Source: Iris pallida (taxonomy: Eukaryota; Streptophyta; Magnoliopsida; Asparagales; Iridaceae). From it: a stretch of 64,000 bases of DNA. The position numbers were made by a program, and so were the translations under genes. Positions 35,143 to 47,120 of the stretch are shown here, piece by piece. The notes under the pieces were generated by a model. That model was not told the origin of the DNA. It saw only the letters and a list, made by a program, of their open reading frames with translations, and ran no database searches. The stretch spans positions 3,915,999 through 3,979,998 of the forward strand of contig JANAVB010003999.1 in assembly GCA_029216955.1 (NCBI GenBank), in the 5' to 3' direction. The number at the start of each line of letters is the position of its first letter. Position 1 is the first letter of the stretch.

Positions 35143-35844
35143 TGTAGTGCCCCGTCCCACTCAGTCAAACAGAGGAATCGAAATGCCGGCAGCGTTCGGA
35201 CTTAGCCATACAACGGTTGCTCGAGGACCAGCTCGGTCGAGGAGACTCCTCGTTCAGGTAGGGTAGTTTCGGTGAATTTGCCTCATCTTAGCCTTCACAT
35301 AATAAATCACATGTTTTTAACTTGCACAAGTTAGGCTTGATAATAAAAGAGACGCATCCACATAGCTAAGGAAATAATCCCGTCAGGTCGGAATGTGTTA
35401 GAACATGGAAAAAGGTCCCACGGTCTGCTTAGAAGTCGGCTCAGCGTGCTTTCAAAATGACACTCGATCCTTCGTCCTGTGGCTTGGGAGAAGGAAGTTT
35501 GCCTAAGTTGCTAAGTTGCCACAACGTTCGAATTAGCCTAAGTTATAGGCGTCGGCCGCATGAATGCTTGATAAAGGATGCACGGTCCCGTCGTCCATGA
35601 CTTGGCATAGCCTTCGCATGTTCCGTGGTTTAAGTCGTATTGTACGGCTTGTGGCTTAAGTCTAGGCACCTAAGAACTTGTTTGTTCAAGTCGAACGCGT
35701 GCACGGTACGTTCTCTCGATGCGAAGCTCGGCGTAGCCTTTGCTCGTCGAGTTGTTGCCCGAATAAGTTAGACAAAAGTTGTGCTGGACTACCGAAGTTA
35801 TAGCAAGCACTGTCCCCTATTTTCTGTGGTTGCCAAGTCACATA
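35143..35844 (+). repeat. Element G LTR, left part (split by element D)
   Basis: Begins TGTAGTGCCCCGTCCC like B's LTR. Interrupted at 35844 by element D; the last five bases ACATA are duplicated at 60874-60878, after which the LTR continues. No genes seen. Confidence 0.75.
35840..35844. repeat. Target-site duplication of element D, left copy
   Basis: ACATA directly before TGTAGG at 35845; the same five bases follow the last CA of D's 3' LTR at 60874-60878. Confidence 0.9.
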
Positions 35845-36787
35845 TGTAGGACCTAAAAATCAAGTTGCGCCATGAACCTACTAACCAGTGATCAAGTTGT
35901 GCCCCAAAAATTAGGTTGTGCCACTGATATGAAGCTCAGAGAACGAACTGTGACGCTGAACAGGTTGCACCATATATCAGACTGTGCCCAGTCTTATTGT
36001 GCCAAAATCTACGTGGCGTCTGACATTTAATAGCCATCATTACCTGACAGTACTGACAACTAACACCACAGTGAACGAGAAAAATCTCTTCGAATCTCGC
36101 GAATTGTGCCGCTCGAGGGGAGTTGGTTGACAGCTGTCCTGTACGCTTTGTATGTTGCGCCTACGCACAATCCAGACAAAATCCTTAGTTGCGCCTAGGT
36201 GCAATTTGAATGACTTCTGCTCAAAAGCTGCCACGTGTCTAGGCGTAGCTCAATCAGACGCAGTTTTACTCATTGACTGAAGTTCGTGCAACCTGATAAA
36301 GTTGAGACAATTTTCATCTCTAAAGCAGGATGACGTGGCGTACATGCCTTTAATCTCTCAAGACGTGTCTCTATCCTGTACACGACCACGCGCATCTCAA
36401 TCACATGATGCCACGCGTCTAAATACAGTTAGTACACGACTTATAATTGAATGAAAGTTGGCGCAACAGGAGGTTGGCACAACCCAATGTGGCATAATTC
36501 AGCCTCGCACACATCAGAATAACTGCTAAAACAGTTATTTCTTAAACTCTATAAATAGAGTTTCCAATCATTGTTAAAGCATCAGATACATACGCACAGA
36601 GATCGAGAACTCTTGCAAAGTTGCTGCTGCATTTTCCAGAGGCTCTAGTCATCAAATTTATATAGTCCAAGGGATAAAGTGATCGCCTTCTGATAAGATT
36701 CCTACATTTGTACTTCTCCAGAATTCAATTTGTACTCTTGTACACTTTTCTTAGTTTGTTATAAAAACTTTTTTGTTTTTGCAAACA
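35845..36787 (+). repeat. Element D, 5' LTR (943 bp)
   Basis: Starts TGTAGGACCTAAAAATCAAG and ends TTTTTGCAAACA. TATAAATA at 36550-36557. Its last 413 bp match 60462-60873. Same family as the LTR of element C. Confidence 0.92.
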
Positions 36788-36789
36788 AA

Positions 36790-38390
36790 ATGGCGACTCT
36801 GCTGGAGACGACTTTCTCCTCCGATGAGAAGGTGACAACTCGATGTGATATTGCGTCGATCGGCAAGACGCAGAAGACTCTGGTTGTTTAAGTCAACCAG
36901 ACAGCCTACGAGGATATGATTAACACCAAGAACAACAAGCGCACTGTGGCTATCGCCAAGAATAGGACTGTATGGACTCCTAAGTCTCCTGCAGTTGCTG
37001 TTGTACAAGCGCAACTTGAGTGCTCAGTGGCTAAGGCGCAATCCGCCTCAGTGGCTCCGGCACAGCCTGCTTCTGTTGCCAGGGCACAGTCCACTCTTTC
37101 TGCTACCCGCGCGCAGTCCACCACTCTCTTTACTACTAAAGCACAGTCGGTTCAAGCTGCTGCTGAGGCGCAGTCTACTCATGTTGTCGCCAAGACGCAA
37201 CCAGTGGCCTATGTTGCTAGGGTGCAACCAGTAGCCCGTAAGCCTATGTCGCAACCCAAGCAATCAATAACTCAGGCGTAGTCTGCTACTCTGGCGCAAC
37301 CCAAAGGAACTAGTCTTTTGGCTATTCCCTCTTCCAATTCTCCAGTTCTAAACTTGGAGAAGCAATGTTCTAGTGCTGCCACTAGACAGAACAAAGGGAA
37401 GAGTCTTTTGACATTTCCTCAACTGGCGCAACCTGTGCCTAAAGTGGTCTCACAACAGAATAGAGGGGAACGCTTCTTAGCTAACCCTCTACAAAATAAA
37501 GAACATCACCCTTTGGTCTTTTCTCAAACTTCCCTGGTCTATGACTCAGAGGAAGACACATCAGATTTTATTCCTTTAAGCAGAGGTCTTCGGATCTTTA
37601 ATATCGAAAAAAATACTGATCAAAGAGGCATCTTACCGACCCCTATGGGGTCTGGTCAAGATCTTCCCACCTTACAAATTTCAAGATCTAAGCAAGGAAA
37701 ATTGAGGGTATCACAAACAGAGACACCTGGAGCAGAATTTTCTGATTTACGTGCTTATCTCAATAGGCGTCAACCAGTATCAACTTTGGTGAAACGTAAG
37801 AACCCTATGCCAAAGGCCAATCTATACCTGAAGCCAAAGTTTAAAAAGAAGGACCCAACCACTTGTGCTAATGAGTTGAGTACATCTTTATACACTCAGG
37901 GAACTAAACATCTAAAGAATAGGAGACATGTTCCTAACATCATTAAGGAATATGTTCCTCCGACTTCTTCTCGCCTTGTAGTGGTAAGTGATCTCTGGGA
38001 ACATCTTACGCAAAGAAGGAAGGCTGCAGGAATATCTCCTTCACCTCTAAATCACTCTTCAGATCGCCACTGCCTTCATGAAGTCGTCATCAACTGTTGT
38101 TGCCAATCGGCTCGACGATCTGTCTTCGATCGTCTGAACTATGTTCCAACTCCTGAACATATAATAGAAAATGAAGACGAGCTATTATATGCTTTTGTTA
38201 ACATGACTTCTCAAGGTACTGGGGGTAGAAAACGTCCAAGACGTAATGCATTCCGTAATCCCAGTCAGCAATACTTGGATCGGATTCATGCATCCAATGA
38301 AGGTGTCTTTCAATACACTAGATCAAAAAACCGACATTTGAACCAAGGTGTCTTTAATCAAGAAGATCTCCCCATCGCCCATGTAGGAGA
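36790..38390 (+). pseudogene. gag: Element D gag, 5' part, interrupted by a CACTA element
   Basis: ATG 36790 overlaps the primer-binding site (TGGCGACTCTGCTGGAGA, 36791-36808). The frame MATLLETTFSSDEKV is colinear with element C's gag through the AQS-rich repeats, GILPTPMGSGQDLPTLQIS and RSVFDRLNY. It is broken by in-frame stops TAA at about 36889 and TAG 37279-37281, the latter inside a GCGCAGTC-type word. At 38391 it is cut by CACTACC. The capsid, pol and everything else of D up to its 3' LTR are missing. Confidence 0.88.
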
Positions 38391-40426
38391 CACTACCAAA
38401 ATTTATCGTTTTAGCGACGGCCCTATCCGTCGCCAATCCGACGGTAATTAGTATTAGCGACCGATCACTGACGGTTTTTGGCCAAAAAATCCGTCGGCAA
38501 TCAGCTCGTCGGTAATAACGGTCCGTCGCTACGTAGTCGTCAAGCGACGGAATAGCGACGGCTTGTCGACGTCACAATACGAAGCATTAGCGACGCATTT
38601 TCGACGGACTGTCGTCCATTTCAACTATTAAGTCCTGAACTGTGTAGACAGTAGCGACGTAAAATTTTGTCGGTAACCCGTCGTAACAGCGTATCAAAGC
38701 GTATCGTTCCGTCTCTCATCCGTCGGTATTCGTCGGTAACGAACGACGGATTAGCGACGGTGTACTGACGGAATATCCGTCGATCAGGTTCTAGAAATGC
38801 TTGGCATTTCCAGCACCATGGCGACGGATTATTCGTCGCTATTCCGTCGATATGTATCGACGGAATACTGACGGATTATCCGTCGAGCATGTTCTGAAAA
38901 TTTTTGGTATTTCCAGAATAAGGGCGACGGATAGGTCGTCGCTATTCCGTCAAACTATATACAATGCCGACGGATATTCCGTCGACCATCCGTCGCTACC
39001 TAGAAACATTTTAAAATCTCCAGTTAGCGACGGAGTAGCCGTCGAAAAGTAGTCAAAAACTGGTAATAACCGTCGCTAAACGGTCACAAGTCCGTCGCTA
39101 ACTGAGAATATTTTGAAAAAAAATTACAGCGCTTTCCATTTTCGCAAAAATATGCATAAACCAAACCAATATATAATGCACACCAATTATCCAACAATCA
39201 CATAGACCAAATATATTATGCACACCACTTATCCAAGAATCACATAGACCAAATATGCACATACGAATTTAATGCACACCAACTATCCAAGAATCATATA
39301 GACCAAACCAAATTAATATAAAATAAACATCAATTATCCGGAAGAGTAACCTAATATCCATCGTTATAATCCGATCATAGCACAAATATTCCAGCCACTT
39401 TGCATACGAAGGCAAGCCACTTTGCATACGAAGGCTCAATCTGGTTGAGGTCTTCTGTAGGGACAGGAGGGTCGGTCCCGATGCTACTACTCTCTGACGG
39501 TGGCTCCTCCTTAACTTCAAGCTTGGGAGCAATCTCTTCCCTGATGGTCATCGGTTCTTCCTTGACCTCGACCTTTGGTAACACCTTCTCCTTAACAGTC
39601 ACCGGCTCTTGTTTTACGACGGAGACTTCTTCCGTGTCGACCTCCAAGGGTTTCTTGCCTCGACCCCTTCCTCGACTAGCAGCACCACCTCGACGAGTCC
39701 TAGGAGCCATCTTTCTGACAACAGGAGGATTATGTCAAAACAAGTAGGATTCATCGTCTGACTTGTGGTCTTTGTTGAGGCCAAATTCGATTTATGTCAA
39801 AACCTACGGCTTCTAATTTTATCCGAAAGATTACTACATAGGAGCCACCTAGCAGTACAAGTACTTGCATTGTCTTCTGATTTTATTCGAGTTATGTCTA
39901 TCAGCTGATCACACTCTTTATTGCCACTGCGAACTTCGATTGGGTCCAACTTGAGCAACAAGATATCCGTTAATGGTGTAGCTGAGACGAGTAGTCTCGT
40001 AAGCAAATTTAAAATCTAAGGCAGAGATAGACATACATCAGGAAACCACAATATATATAATAAAGTTTGATTGTATAATTTGAAGCTATACATGGTAATT
40101 ATATCGTATCACTTTGTAACATGAGTTGTAATTTCATCTTCGACGAGAAACTATAAGGCTACTTGCATGTTCTTCCAACTTTAAATTGCAAGATTACTAT
40201 ATAAGGTTAAATAAATCACTAACCTCATCGCGGCCAATGTTTACAGTCTTGGTCTCAACTGTCTTCGATTCTATGATCCCACGCTTTCGAAAAATAGACA
40301 ACGCAGACTCCATGGAATAGAATGGCCTTACATGCAAATCGCCTGTGATTATGTATCTATTCCCTCCTTTCACAAACACGCCATCCTTGTTGCCTCCATC
40401 TGAAACCTCCTCCCACGCAATATCCT
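38391..40426 (+). mobile_element. CACTA-type DNA transposon, left end with internal gene fragments
   Basis: Begins CACTACCAAAATTTAT inside D's gag, after AGA (possible 3-bp target duplication). From 38410 to about 39110 it is packed with GCGACGG/CCGTCGC words in both orientations, typical subterminal repeats of CACTA (En/Spm) elements. No transposase seen. The right end is not found; the element is cut by the LTR of element E at about 40427. About 39160-39330 has three imperfect copies of a roughly 50-bp unit containing ATGCACACCA and CATAGACCAAA. Confidence 0.75.
39375..39710 (-). CDS. Unidentified basic/acidic repeat protein fragment in the CACTA element
   Basis: An 111-codon ORF starting MAPRTRRGGAASRGRGRGKK, then repeats around KVEVKEEP and KLEVKEEP. 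Arg/Gly-rich starts of this sort occur in some plant En/Spm proteins, but I do not recognise a family. The end duplicates a 21-bp block (39405-39440), so the last residues may be an artefact. It lies downstream of the DUF674 exons on the same strand and might belong to the same transcript. Confidence 0.35.
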   Translation of the reverse strand: MAPRTRRGGAASRGRGRGKKPLEVDTEEVSVVKQEPVTVKEKVLPKVEVKEEPMTIREEIAPKLEVKEEPPSESSSIGTDPPVPTEDLNQIEPSYAKWLAFVCKVAGIFVL

Positions 40427-40511
40427 CAGTCGATGAAAACGCGGCTTTCTTGCCCTTCGCTGCCGCAGAAGATGAGGCGACCTTCGATGCTGCAGCCTTC
40501 TTGGGAGCCAT
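39797..40511 (-). pseudogene. Chimeric antisense ORF: element E LTR exon 1 fused in frame to DUF674 exons
   Basis: ATG 40511 opens MAPKKAAASKVASSSAAAKG inside the 5' LTR of E, identical to exon 1 of E's antisense PMD gene at 56710. At the LTR edge (about 40427) the frame continues without a stop into RYIITGDLHVRPFYSMESAL, which resembles the DUF674 (PF05056) C-terminal half. A donor GAG|GTTAGT at 40224 and acceptor TTAG|ATT at 40015 keep phase 0 and join VNIGRDE to ILNLLTRLLVSATPLTDI, the DUF674 hallmark. The second exon stays open to 39797. The 5' half of DUF674 is absent. Whether it is transcribed is unknown; the antisense TATA box is at 40620-40613. Confidence 0.65.
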
Positions 40512-40612
40512 TGTCGGTTGCTAAAGGAAGAAGACGAAGAGCAAAGACGGCAAATAGAGAATCAGAGCAAAGAGAGAAGGTAAAGAAAAGCCCCAAGAGG
40601 CTAAAAGACTCC

Positions 40613-40620
40613 TATTTATA
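40613..40620 (-). promoter_or_regulatory. Antisense TATA box in the 5' LTR of element E
   Basis: TATAAATA on the minus strand about 100 bp before the ATG at 40511; points out of the element. Its twin in the 3' LTR (56819-56812) points into the element. Confidence 0.6.
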
Positions 40621-41883
40621 GGCAAAAGAGACCCACGAAACGAACAGATGTCTCGGAGTACGCCTCGGATTACGCGCCGCCCCCAAAGAATAAAGGCAAA
40701 ACGCTTCGGTCAAGACAAAACCGACTCTTTCAAGGCAAAACCGACTCTTGGGATCCTCCCCCAAAAGGCGGCGTTAAATCAAATCAAAGGCACTTAATGA
40801 AGATTTGCACACGTGTTCAGGACACGTGGCAACAAGTTTATGCGGCCAGATGAATTTATGCGGCTAAGGCACTTATGCGGCTAGGAAGCTCAGGCAGACA
40901 GAAAAATCCTATGCGGCATGAATGGTGCCATGCTTCTTGTTCAAAGTATTCCAATTTTTATAAATTGAAAACTTTGAAGGGGGTCCTGTAGAAGCATGGA
41001 AAATATTAGAATAATGATCCATGCGGCTCTGAGTAAGAAGCTTATGCGGCCCGCACAGGGGCGGCCCTATGCGGTTCAAAGACGACTCTCAATCGCATGC
41101 GGCTCGGGAGCCTATGCGGTTCAGCAAGGCATATGCGGCTCGATGGACGCCATGTGTGATCCTTCCCTACAGCTGGTCGTTTGAGTAGTGGCCTCATTTA
41201 TTGCTCCAGCACGATTCACTGTGGCGGCCCTGACATAAAGTTTCATAATGGCTTTGCCATAATGACTGACTCCTCGAAAAAAGAAGAAAATCTCTGACCA
41301 AATCCGTCAGAAGTCCCAGATTGCCACGTGGCAATCAGTCATATGCGGCTCCCTGAGAACCCGTTTCATGCGGTTCGATACAACGCAAGCTCATGCGGCT
41401 CCCTGGGAACACATTCCCTGTGGCCCAATACAACGTCAGCTCATGCGGCTCACAAAGATTACGCATATGCGGCTCGATGAAGCATCGTCCTATGCGGCTT
41501 ACAAAGAGTATCTCTCTGCGGTTCGAGGATCGTCAATCCTAAGCGGCTCTGACATGACTCACAATTAAGACACGTGGCATGGGACCAATAAGAGATTTAA
41601 CCGAATCTCAACAAATATATTTGACATCATCGTCATAATTACTGAGATCAGGGCATATCATTTATCATCAAGCTAATGGGACACGTGACGAGCAATCAGA
41701 CATTGGCATAATCAATCACGAGGATTTAAAGCAGCTAGCATTAATTGCTCATGAGATACGATGCTATCCGCATTAATGGCCGAGATTCACTATAATCAGG
41801 ATCAAGGGTTCAAATAGAATAAAGGAACGCCGACATTCCAAACAGATAATCATTAGCAAACCCTAATGATCACCCCCCACTCT

Positions 41884-41891
41884 TATAAATA
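41884..41891 (+). promoter_or_regulatory. Sense TATA box in the 5' LTR of element E
   Basis: TATAAATA about 410 bp before the LTR end; twin at 58083-58090. Confidence 0.6.
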
Positions 41892-42299
41892 GCCAGTATC
41901 ATTCCCTTGTAAAAAAAAAGGTCGGCAACAAAAGAATAAAAAAATAAGAAGAGAGAGATCTACACAGAGAGAGCTCCCCCTTTTTCTTGATAATCACAGA
42001 GAGAGAGAAGCCAGGAGAGCAATCCGAGGAGAGCAAGAAGAGCATTTCTTCATCAACGTCGAGCAGATCTTCCCCGAGCCAAGGCTGCATACTGATCGTC
42101 CAAGGAGTAAGGCAGAGCGGCCGTCGCTTTCCCGAGCCTCTATCGTCACCCCCCAGAATCAAAAATAAACAATCGTACTTAGTCTGCGGTACCTAGGTTT
42201 TCGTCCCTAGGCTTTCTTTGTACGAGCGAGTTTGTATTGTGAGTCTAAGTTCAGTCCTCCGATAATTGTTCTGTTCTTTTACAATCAATAGCAAACACG

Positions 42300-45254
42300 A
42301 TGGCGACTCTGCTGGGTAATAACTTCTCCACGGCTGAGGAGTTGGTGACGCAATCAGATGCAGCCAAACTTGGCTCCACACAAAAGAAAATGGTCGTCCG
42401 CTTCGACCAACAGGCGTTCGAAGAGATGCTCTCTGAAGGCAGCGCTGGCCCGGCCCAGAAGCGCACCCGCACCACGAAGGCTCGTAAAGAATGGAGACCG
42501 AAGTCATTTGCTCCTCCTCAAGCCCTCGATGGGATGCCCTCTGTTGCTCAAGACGGCGAGAAGGATTCTCTTGCGGTCCCATTTTAGATCGTAGACAACT
42601 CTGCTGTCCCCAAGTCCGGCAGAAGAAAACATTATGATGCTGGACTTGCAGGGACAAAGAGGGACACTACGCGGACCGAACCGCAGAAGAGTATTAACCG
42701 CAAGGAGAAAGCCCATGCGGCTACATCCGCCAACCGCATGAAGAAAACTCATGCGGCTACTTCTGTCAGCCGCATAACTTATGCGACTACAGTTCCCGAC
42801 AGCATGGATGAGACTCATGCGGCCAGTAAAGTCAATCGTTTGCAGAAAACCCATGCGGCCACAGATGCCAACCGCATGCGGCCAGCCTGCACGGTTGTGA
42901 CCCCTAGCCGCATAAGAACTCGTCCGACGACAGGAGACAATCGCATGCAGACAGCCTGCACGATTTTTGCTCCCAGCCGCATAGCATCTGCTCCATGCTC
43001 CTCTCGATCAGTTTTCGACCGTCTCTCGTACGGTCCGAACCCTGATGACTCTCTGGATGATAAGCCAGACTCTGTGATGTTCAACTTGGACTCTTCCTAT
43101 TATGCACCCACAAGTGCTAGAAAGAAGAAGTCTAGGGCAGCGCAGGCTCATCAAGCCCAGACAGCTGCCCCAACCTCTGACTATCAGGGCATCCCGCTGA
43201 TTATCATACGGGCCTCTGATGGGAAGTTGTACAGAACAGCTCAAGTCCAATCCCCGGCGACGAACGGACAGAGTGGTTCCTCTGACCTGCGTGAGGCGAT
43301 CCTCCACAAACGTAAGGAAAAAGAAGGGGCCTCGACGTGCAAAGAATCCTCACATGGACGTCACTGCACCCAGATCATCGTCAACTTCTGCTGCAACAAT
43401 ACGGCAGTGACGGAAGTTCGTCCGTCCGTCCTCCACAGACTACAGCACCCAAACTCAGAAGATGAGGTACCTCCTGTTGTCTCCTGCAATTCCGCTCAGA
43501 AGGTCCCCGCCGAGGGGAGAGGGAAGAAGACAAGCATCTCCAGTCCAAAGGTATCAGCCACTACAGCTAAGAAATTGTCGGCTAAACGGTTGCCCTCCAC
43601 CGGAGTATACCAACACACCCGTTCGAAGACAAAATCTGCTGCAACAGGAGACTCATCGTCCCCGACCCTGGGGGTCGTAGGAGCTGGGGGTAGTACTCCT
43701 CCGAACGTCCACAATAATCCAACGTTTCAAGAAGACAAACCCCGAGAAACAACCCTCCCATCGGGTACAACAGATGCTGATGTCCCCGAGGACATCCATG
43801 ATTCTCGAGATGAAGCAAGCTCCGAAGCTGGGGGTACTGTCCCTTCCGAGTCCGAACCTAAAGAGAACAGCCCCACATATCCAGATAATTTCTCGACACA
43901 TGGGTACGACTCGGAGGGTACATCCTCCACCACTCCCTCCGTCACTCCTCATGTGAAGACGGTATTCATGACAGACAGCAATCAAGGTGGTTCCAGCGAT
44001 CGCCAGCACATCGACACTTTGGAGGCCATATTGCATGCCTTGATCAAGTCTGTAGACGAGATCAAAGCGGCACTTCCTACTCTGCAGGGAGTGACACCTG
44101 GCCAGACAAGCACGGGTCCCGCAATCAACGTAGATTCAAATTCAGCGGCACCAAACCAGGGTAATAATCCTCCCGAGATAACGGCCCCTACCGCGACAGA
44201 TGAGGCCCGAGAAGTAAGAAGAGAGGTTCAGGAGCTCCGAGCAATGTTCCACGCCCGAGAAAACTCTCAAGACCTCAAAATACGGCAACCATATCCTGTT
44301 GAATGGAGGGATGTTCCCTTTCCGCCAAGATATAAGCCGTTCAATATCAACCCATATGATGGCAAGACTTCAGCAAGTCGATACATCACTTACTTTGAGG
44401 TCACTACCGATCATCTGCCCCATGATGACGCTATCCTTACGCGGTTATTCATTGGGGCATTGGAAGGAGTCGCCTTCGATTGGTACCGCAACCTGCCAGA
44501 CAATTACATCCACTCCTTCGCTGGCTTCAAACGCTTGTTCTTGGAGAGGTTCTATGAGGTAGGGCAGGACGTTACGATGTCTACCCTCATGGACGTCGTT
44601 CAAGGAGAGAAAGAACTGACGAGAAATTACATTGAGCGATTTCGTCAAACCGCAATAAAGTTACCATCTGGCAACCCGGACTCTTCTTTGATTGAAATTT
44701 GCCAAAAGAGACTACTTCCAACAATTAGTCTCTGGATGGGCAAAAGTCAGTTCAAGGACTGGAAGGCTTTTATCATCAGTGCTACAAGTGCTGAAGAACG
44801 ATTGAAGAAGGCTCGCCAACTGGGGTTGCATATCTCGGAGGGAGAGAACAAGAGCAAGCGTCCCAACACCAGCAACGACAATGGGGGTAGCCCCTCCAAC
44901 AACCGGGACAACAAAGGCAAGCAGGCTATGGTGACCGATACAGCCCAGAAGCCCGAGCCACAGCCGGCAGACAAACAATGGCCTCAAATCACTTATTCCT
45001 TTGAAGACGGTAACGTCAAGCCTATCTTGGACATGCTTATACAAGGAGATAGGATTCAGCTTCCTCCACCAAGATGGGAGCCTCGACCGGCTGATCTGGA
45101 GAACCCAAAGTTCTGTCATTACCATCGCTACGTCCACCATGCTACACACGACTGCTACCAACTGAAACGGTATATCCAAAACCTCATCGATTCGAACGCC
45201 CTGGCCATCGATTTTGAAGAGGTAACCGTGGCAGCCAACATGGTGTCCGTATAA
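42300..45254 (+). pseudogene. gag: Element E gag
   Basis: MATLLGNNFSTAEELV aligns with C and D. One frame with stops TAG 42585-42587 and TAA 45252-45254. Codons from about 42710 to 42985 consist largely of the ATGCGGCT word on either strand, giving HAAT and NRM/SRI peptides. Later come a CC-containing segment (IIVNFCCNN), the capsid (PYPVEWRDVPFPPRY, GVAFDWYRNLPDN, 44289-44560) and a finger CHYHRYVHHATHDC near 45115-45160. Gag would form the particle and bind the RNA. The frame continues past 45254 into the protease region, as in element C. Confidence 0.88.
42301..42316 (+). other. Element E primer-binding site overlapping the gag ATG
   Basis: TGGCGACTCTGCTGGG three bases (CGA) after the LTR end; gag ATG at 42300-42302 uses its first two bases. 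Same site as in C and D. Confidence 0.8.
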
Positions 45255-47120
45255 TTCGGCAGCTTCCCTCCAACAGAGACTCAGGACGGGGTTATACCCA
45301 TCCCTCTGGCAACAATGGAGATTGCTAATCTGCCGCCTGCTCGCGATCAAGCCGCTGGTCTAGTACCCCTCACCACATCACGAGGGGAAATCTTGTGGGT
45401 CCATCCGGACCTAGTCCACGAGGTAACTCAGCCCTCTCCACCTTCTAAAAGGAAAAGTGAAAAAGTCAGATCCTGCCGCACTGCCTCGACAGAAGAAGAA
45501 GAAGTCTCGGCCGTCACTACTCGATCTGGAACACAAGCCCAACCGGTGACTGAAAATGCGACTGATGATCATCCGCCCACTACCAATGATGCTACGGGAA
45601 CGGCTCAGCCTTCGACGACCGACAAGCCTAGGCCGAAGGAGACTCGCTTCGACAAGTCCCTCCGGAAGGAGACACCTCAGGGGCTGGAGAGGCCCTACAA
45701 CTTCGACATCTTAGCACAATTAGCTAATACCCCGGCCAAATTGTCTTTATATGAACTCCTCAGGCTCTCAAAGGATGTCCGTACGGCTTTAAGTGAGGCG
45801 CTCCAAAATGCCGACGCATACTTGGCTCAGGTCAACCTCACGGGAGATAACCAACCTGCAGAGCTCCAAGATAGTGCGTGTACGGGAGCAATGCCCAATA
45901 TCGTCTTCTCTCCGCAAGATATGCTCATCAAAACTAACCTGCATGATCGCCCGCTATACTACACTGGATACATCGGCGACGTAAAGGTGGACCGAATGCA
46001 CATTGATCCTGGGTCCTCTATAAGCATTATTCCGAAGGGTCTGCTACATCATCTTCGCATTCCGATGCATCGCCTGGCACCTACAAGCACCGCCATTAGC
46101 GGTTTCAATTCGGGCAGGAGCTACCCAATAGGGAAGATCCGTTTGAAGTGTCAGATCGGCGATCTCCAATCAGAAGTCACCTGTTATGTCATAGATGCCG
46201 ACACTTCTTACAATATCCTTCTGGGGCGGCCTTGGATACACGATTACATGATTGTACCTTCCACGCTACACCAGTGCTTCGAATATGTCGATAAGCACGG
46301 CTTCGTGAGGACAGAGTTTGCCGATATCGATCCCTTCAAGGGGGTCGAATCTTATTACTCAGACTCCTGTCTGTACGAAAAATCAAAGAAGCATCTGGTC
46401 GAAGAAGATGTGCAAGCTCACAACAAGACGGCTACAGGATCAGAAGAACCTCTAACGATCCACCTTCAGGCTCGCAAACCGGGCAATTCCGCACCCCTTA
46501 CGGCCACTCTGCGTAAGGACGCAATCAGTCTCTCCGCACAAGAAGAACAGATGAGAATCCGGCTGCCAAGGTCCGGCCAAGCGCCGAGACCCATAACAGG
46601 GCCACTTACCATCAGACTACCGAGAGTCGGTCAGCTCCAAACGGAGAAGCCCAATCCCTCCGACAGACCACTCACAATACGCCTTCCCAAGAAGGTTCTT
46701 CACCCCGATGCGAGGTCTGACACTTCTAGCGAACCAGCTACCCCTCGCCTCACATCAAGTACCAAACTGGGGGTTGCTAGTTTACCAACAACTCCACGAT
46801 CTGCTCCGCCAGTTGAGCCTCTGAAGATCAAGCTGACTAGGTCGTCCTCTCAGTCTTCATTTATACAGGGGGTGGCCGAAGAAGAACCAGAATTAGCCAA
46901 GTATGTGGCTGCCCACTCCGATACCCCTTCCATAGATGAGGTAATCCCTCTAGAAAAGATACCTTACTTCATCAATAAAGGGTTATCTTTGAACTACACC
47001 GAGCTCAATAAGCTATGTACAATGCATGCTATGGAATACGGTATAGGCACCCACCTACATACACAGGTGACAAATGTGTACACCGCCATCCGACTTACTC
47101 CAGTAGAAGACACCGAATAG
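45255..47120 (+). pseudogene. pro: Element E protease region
   Basis: Same frame as gag; conserved RPYNFDILAQLANTPAKLSL then YYTGYIGDVKVDRMHIDPGS at about 45955-46020, the protease motif with DPGS as in C. A run of PLTIRLP-like repeats follows at 46450-46720. A frameshift near 47100-47120 moves into the RT frame. Confidence 0.85.

Larger units (their letters stand above)
40427..42297 (+). repeat. Element E, 5' LTR (1,871 bp)
   Basis: Matches 56626-58496 with few substitutions and an identical length. It ends GCAAACA, as in C and D. The shared block begins CAGTCGATGA rather than TG, and no target duplication is visible, so the left edge may be a deletion junction. Sense TATAAATA is at 41884-41891 and an antisense TATAAATA at 40620-40613. 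The stretch 40840-41560 holds about twenty ATGCGGCT-type words. Confidence 0.9.

Noticed and set aside
42193..42657. Minus-strand ORF of 154 codons over the LTR end and gag start of E
   Set aside because: Shadow of the gag frame and LTR; no domain.
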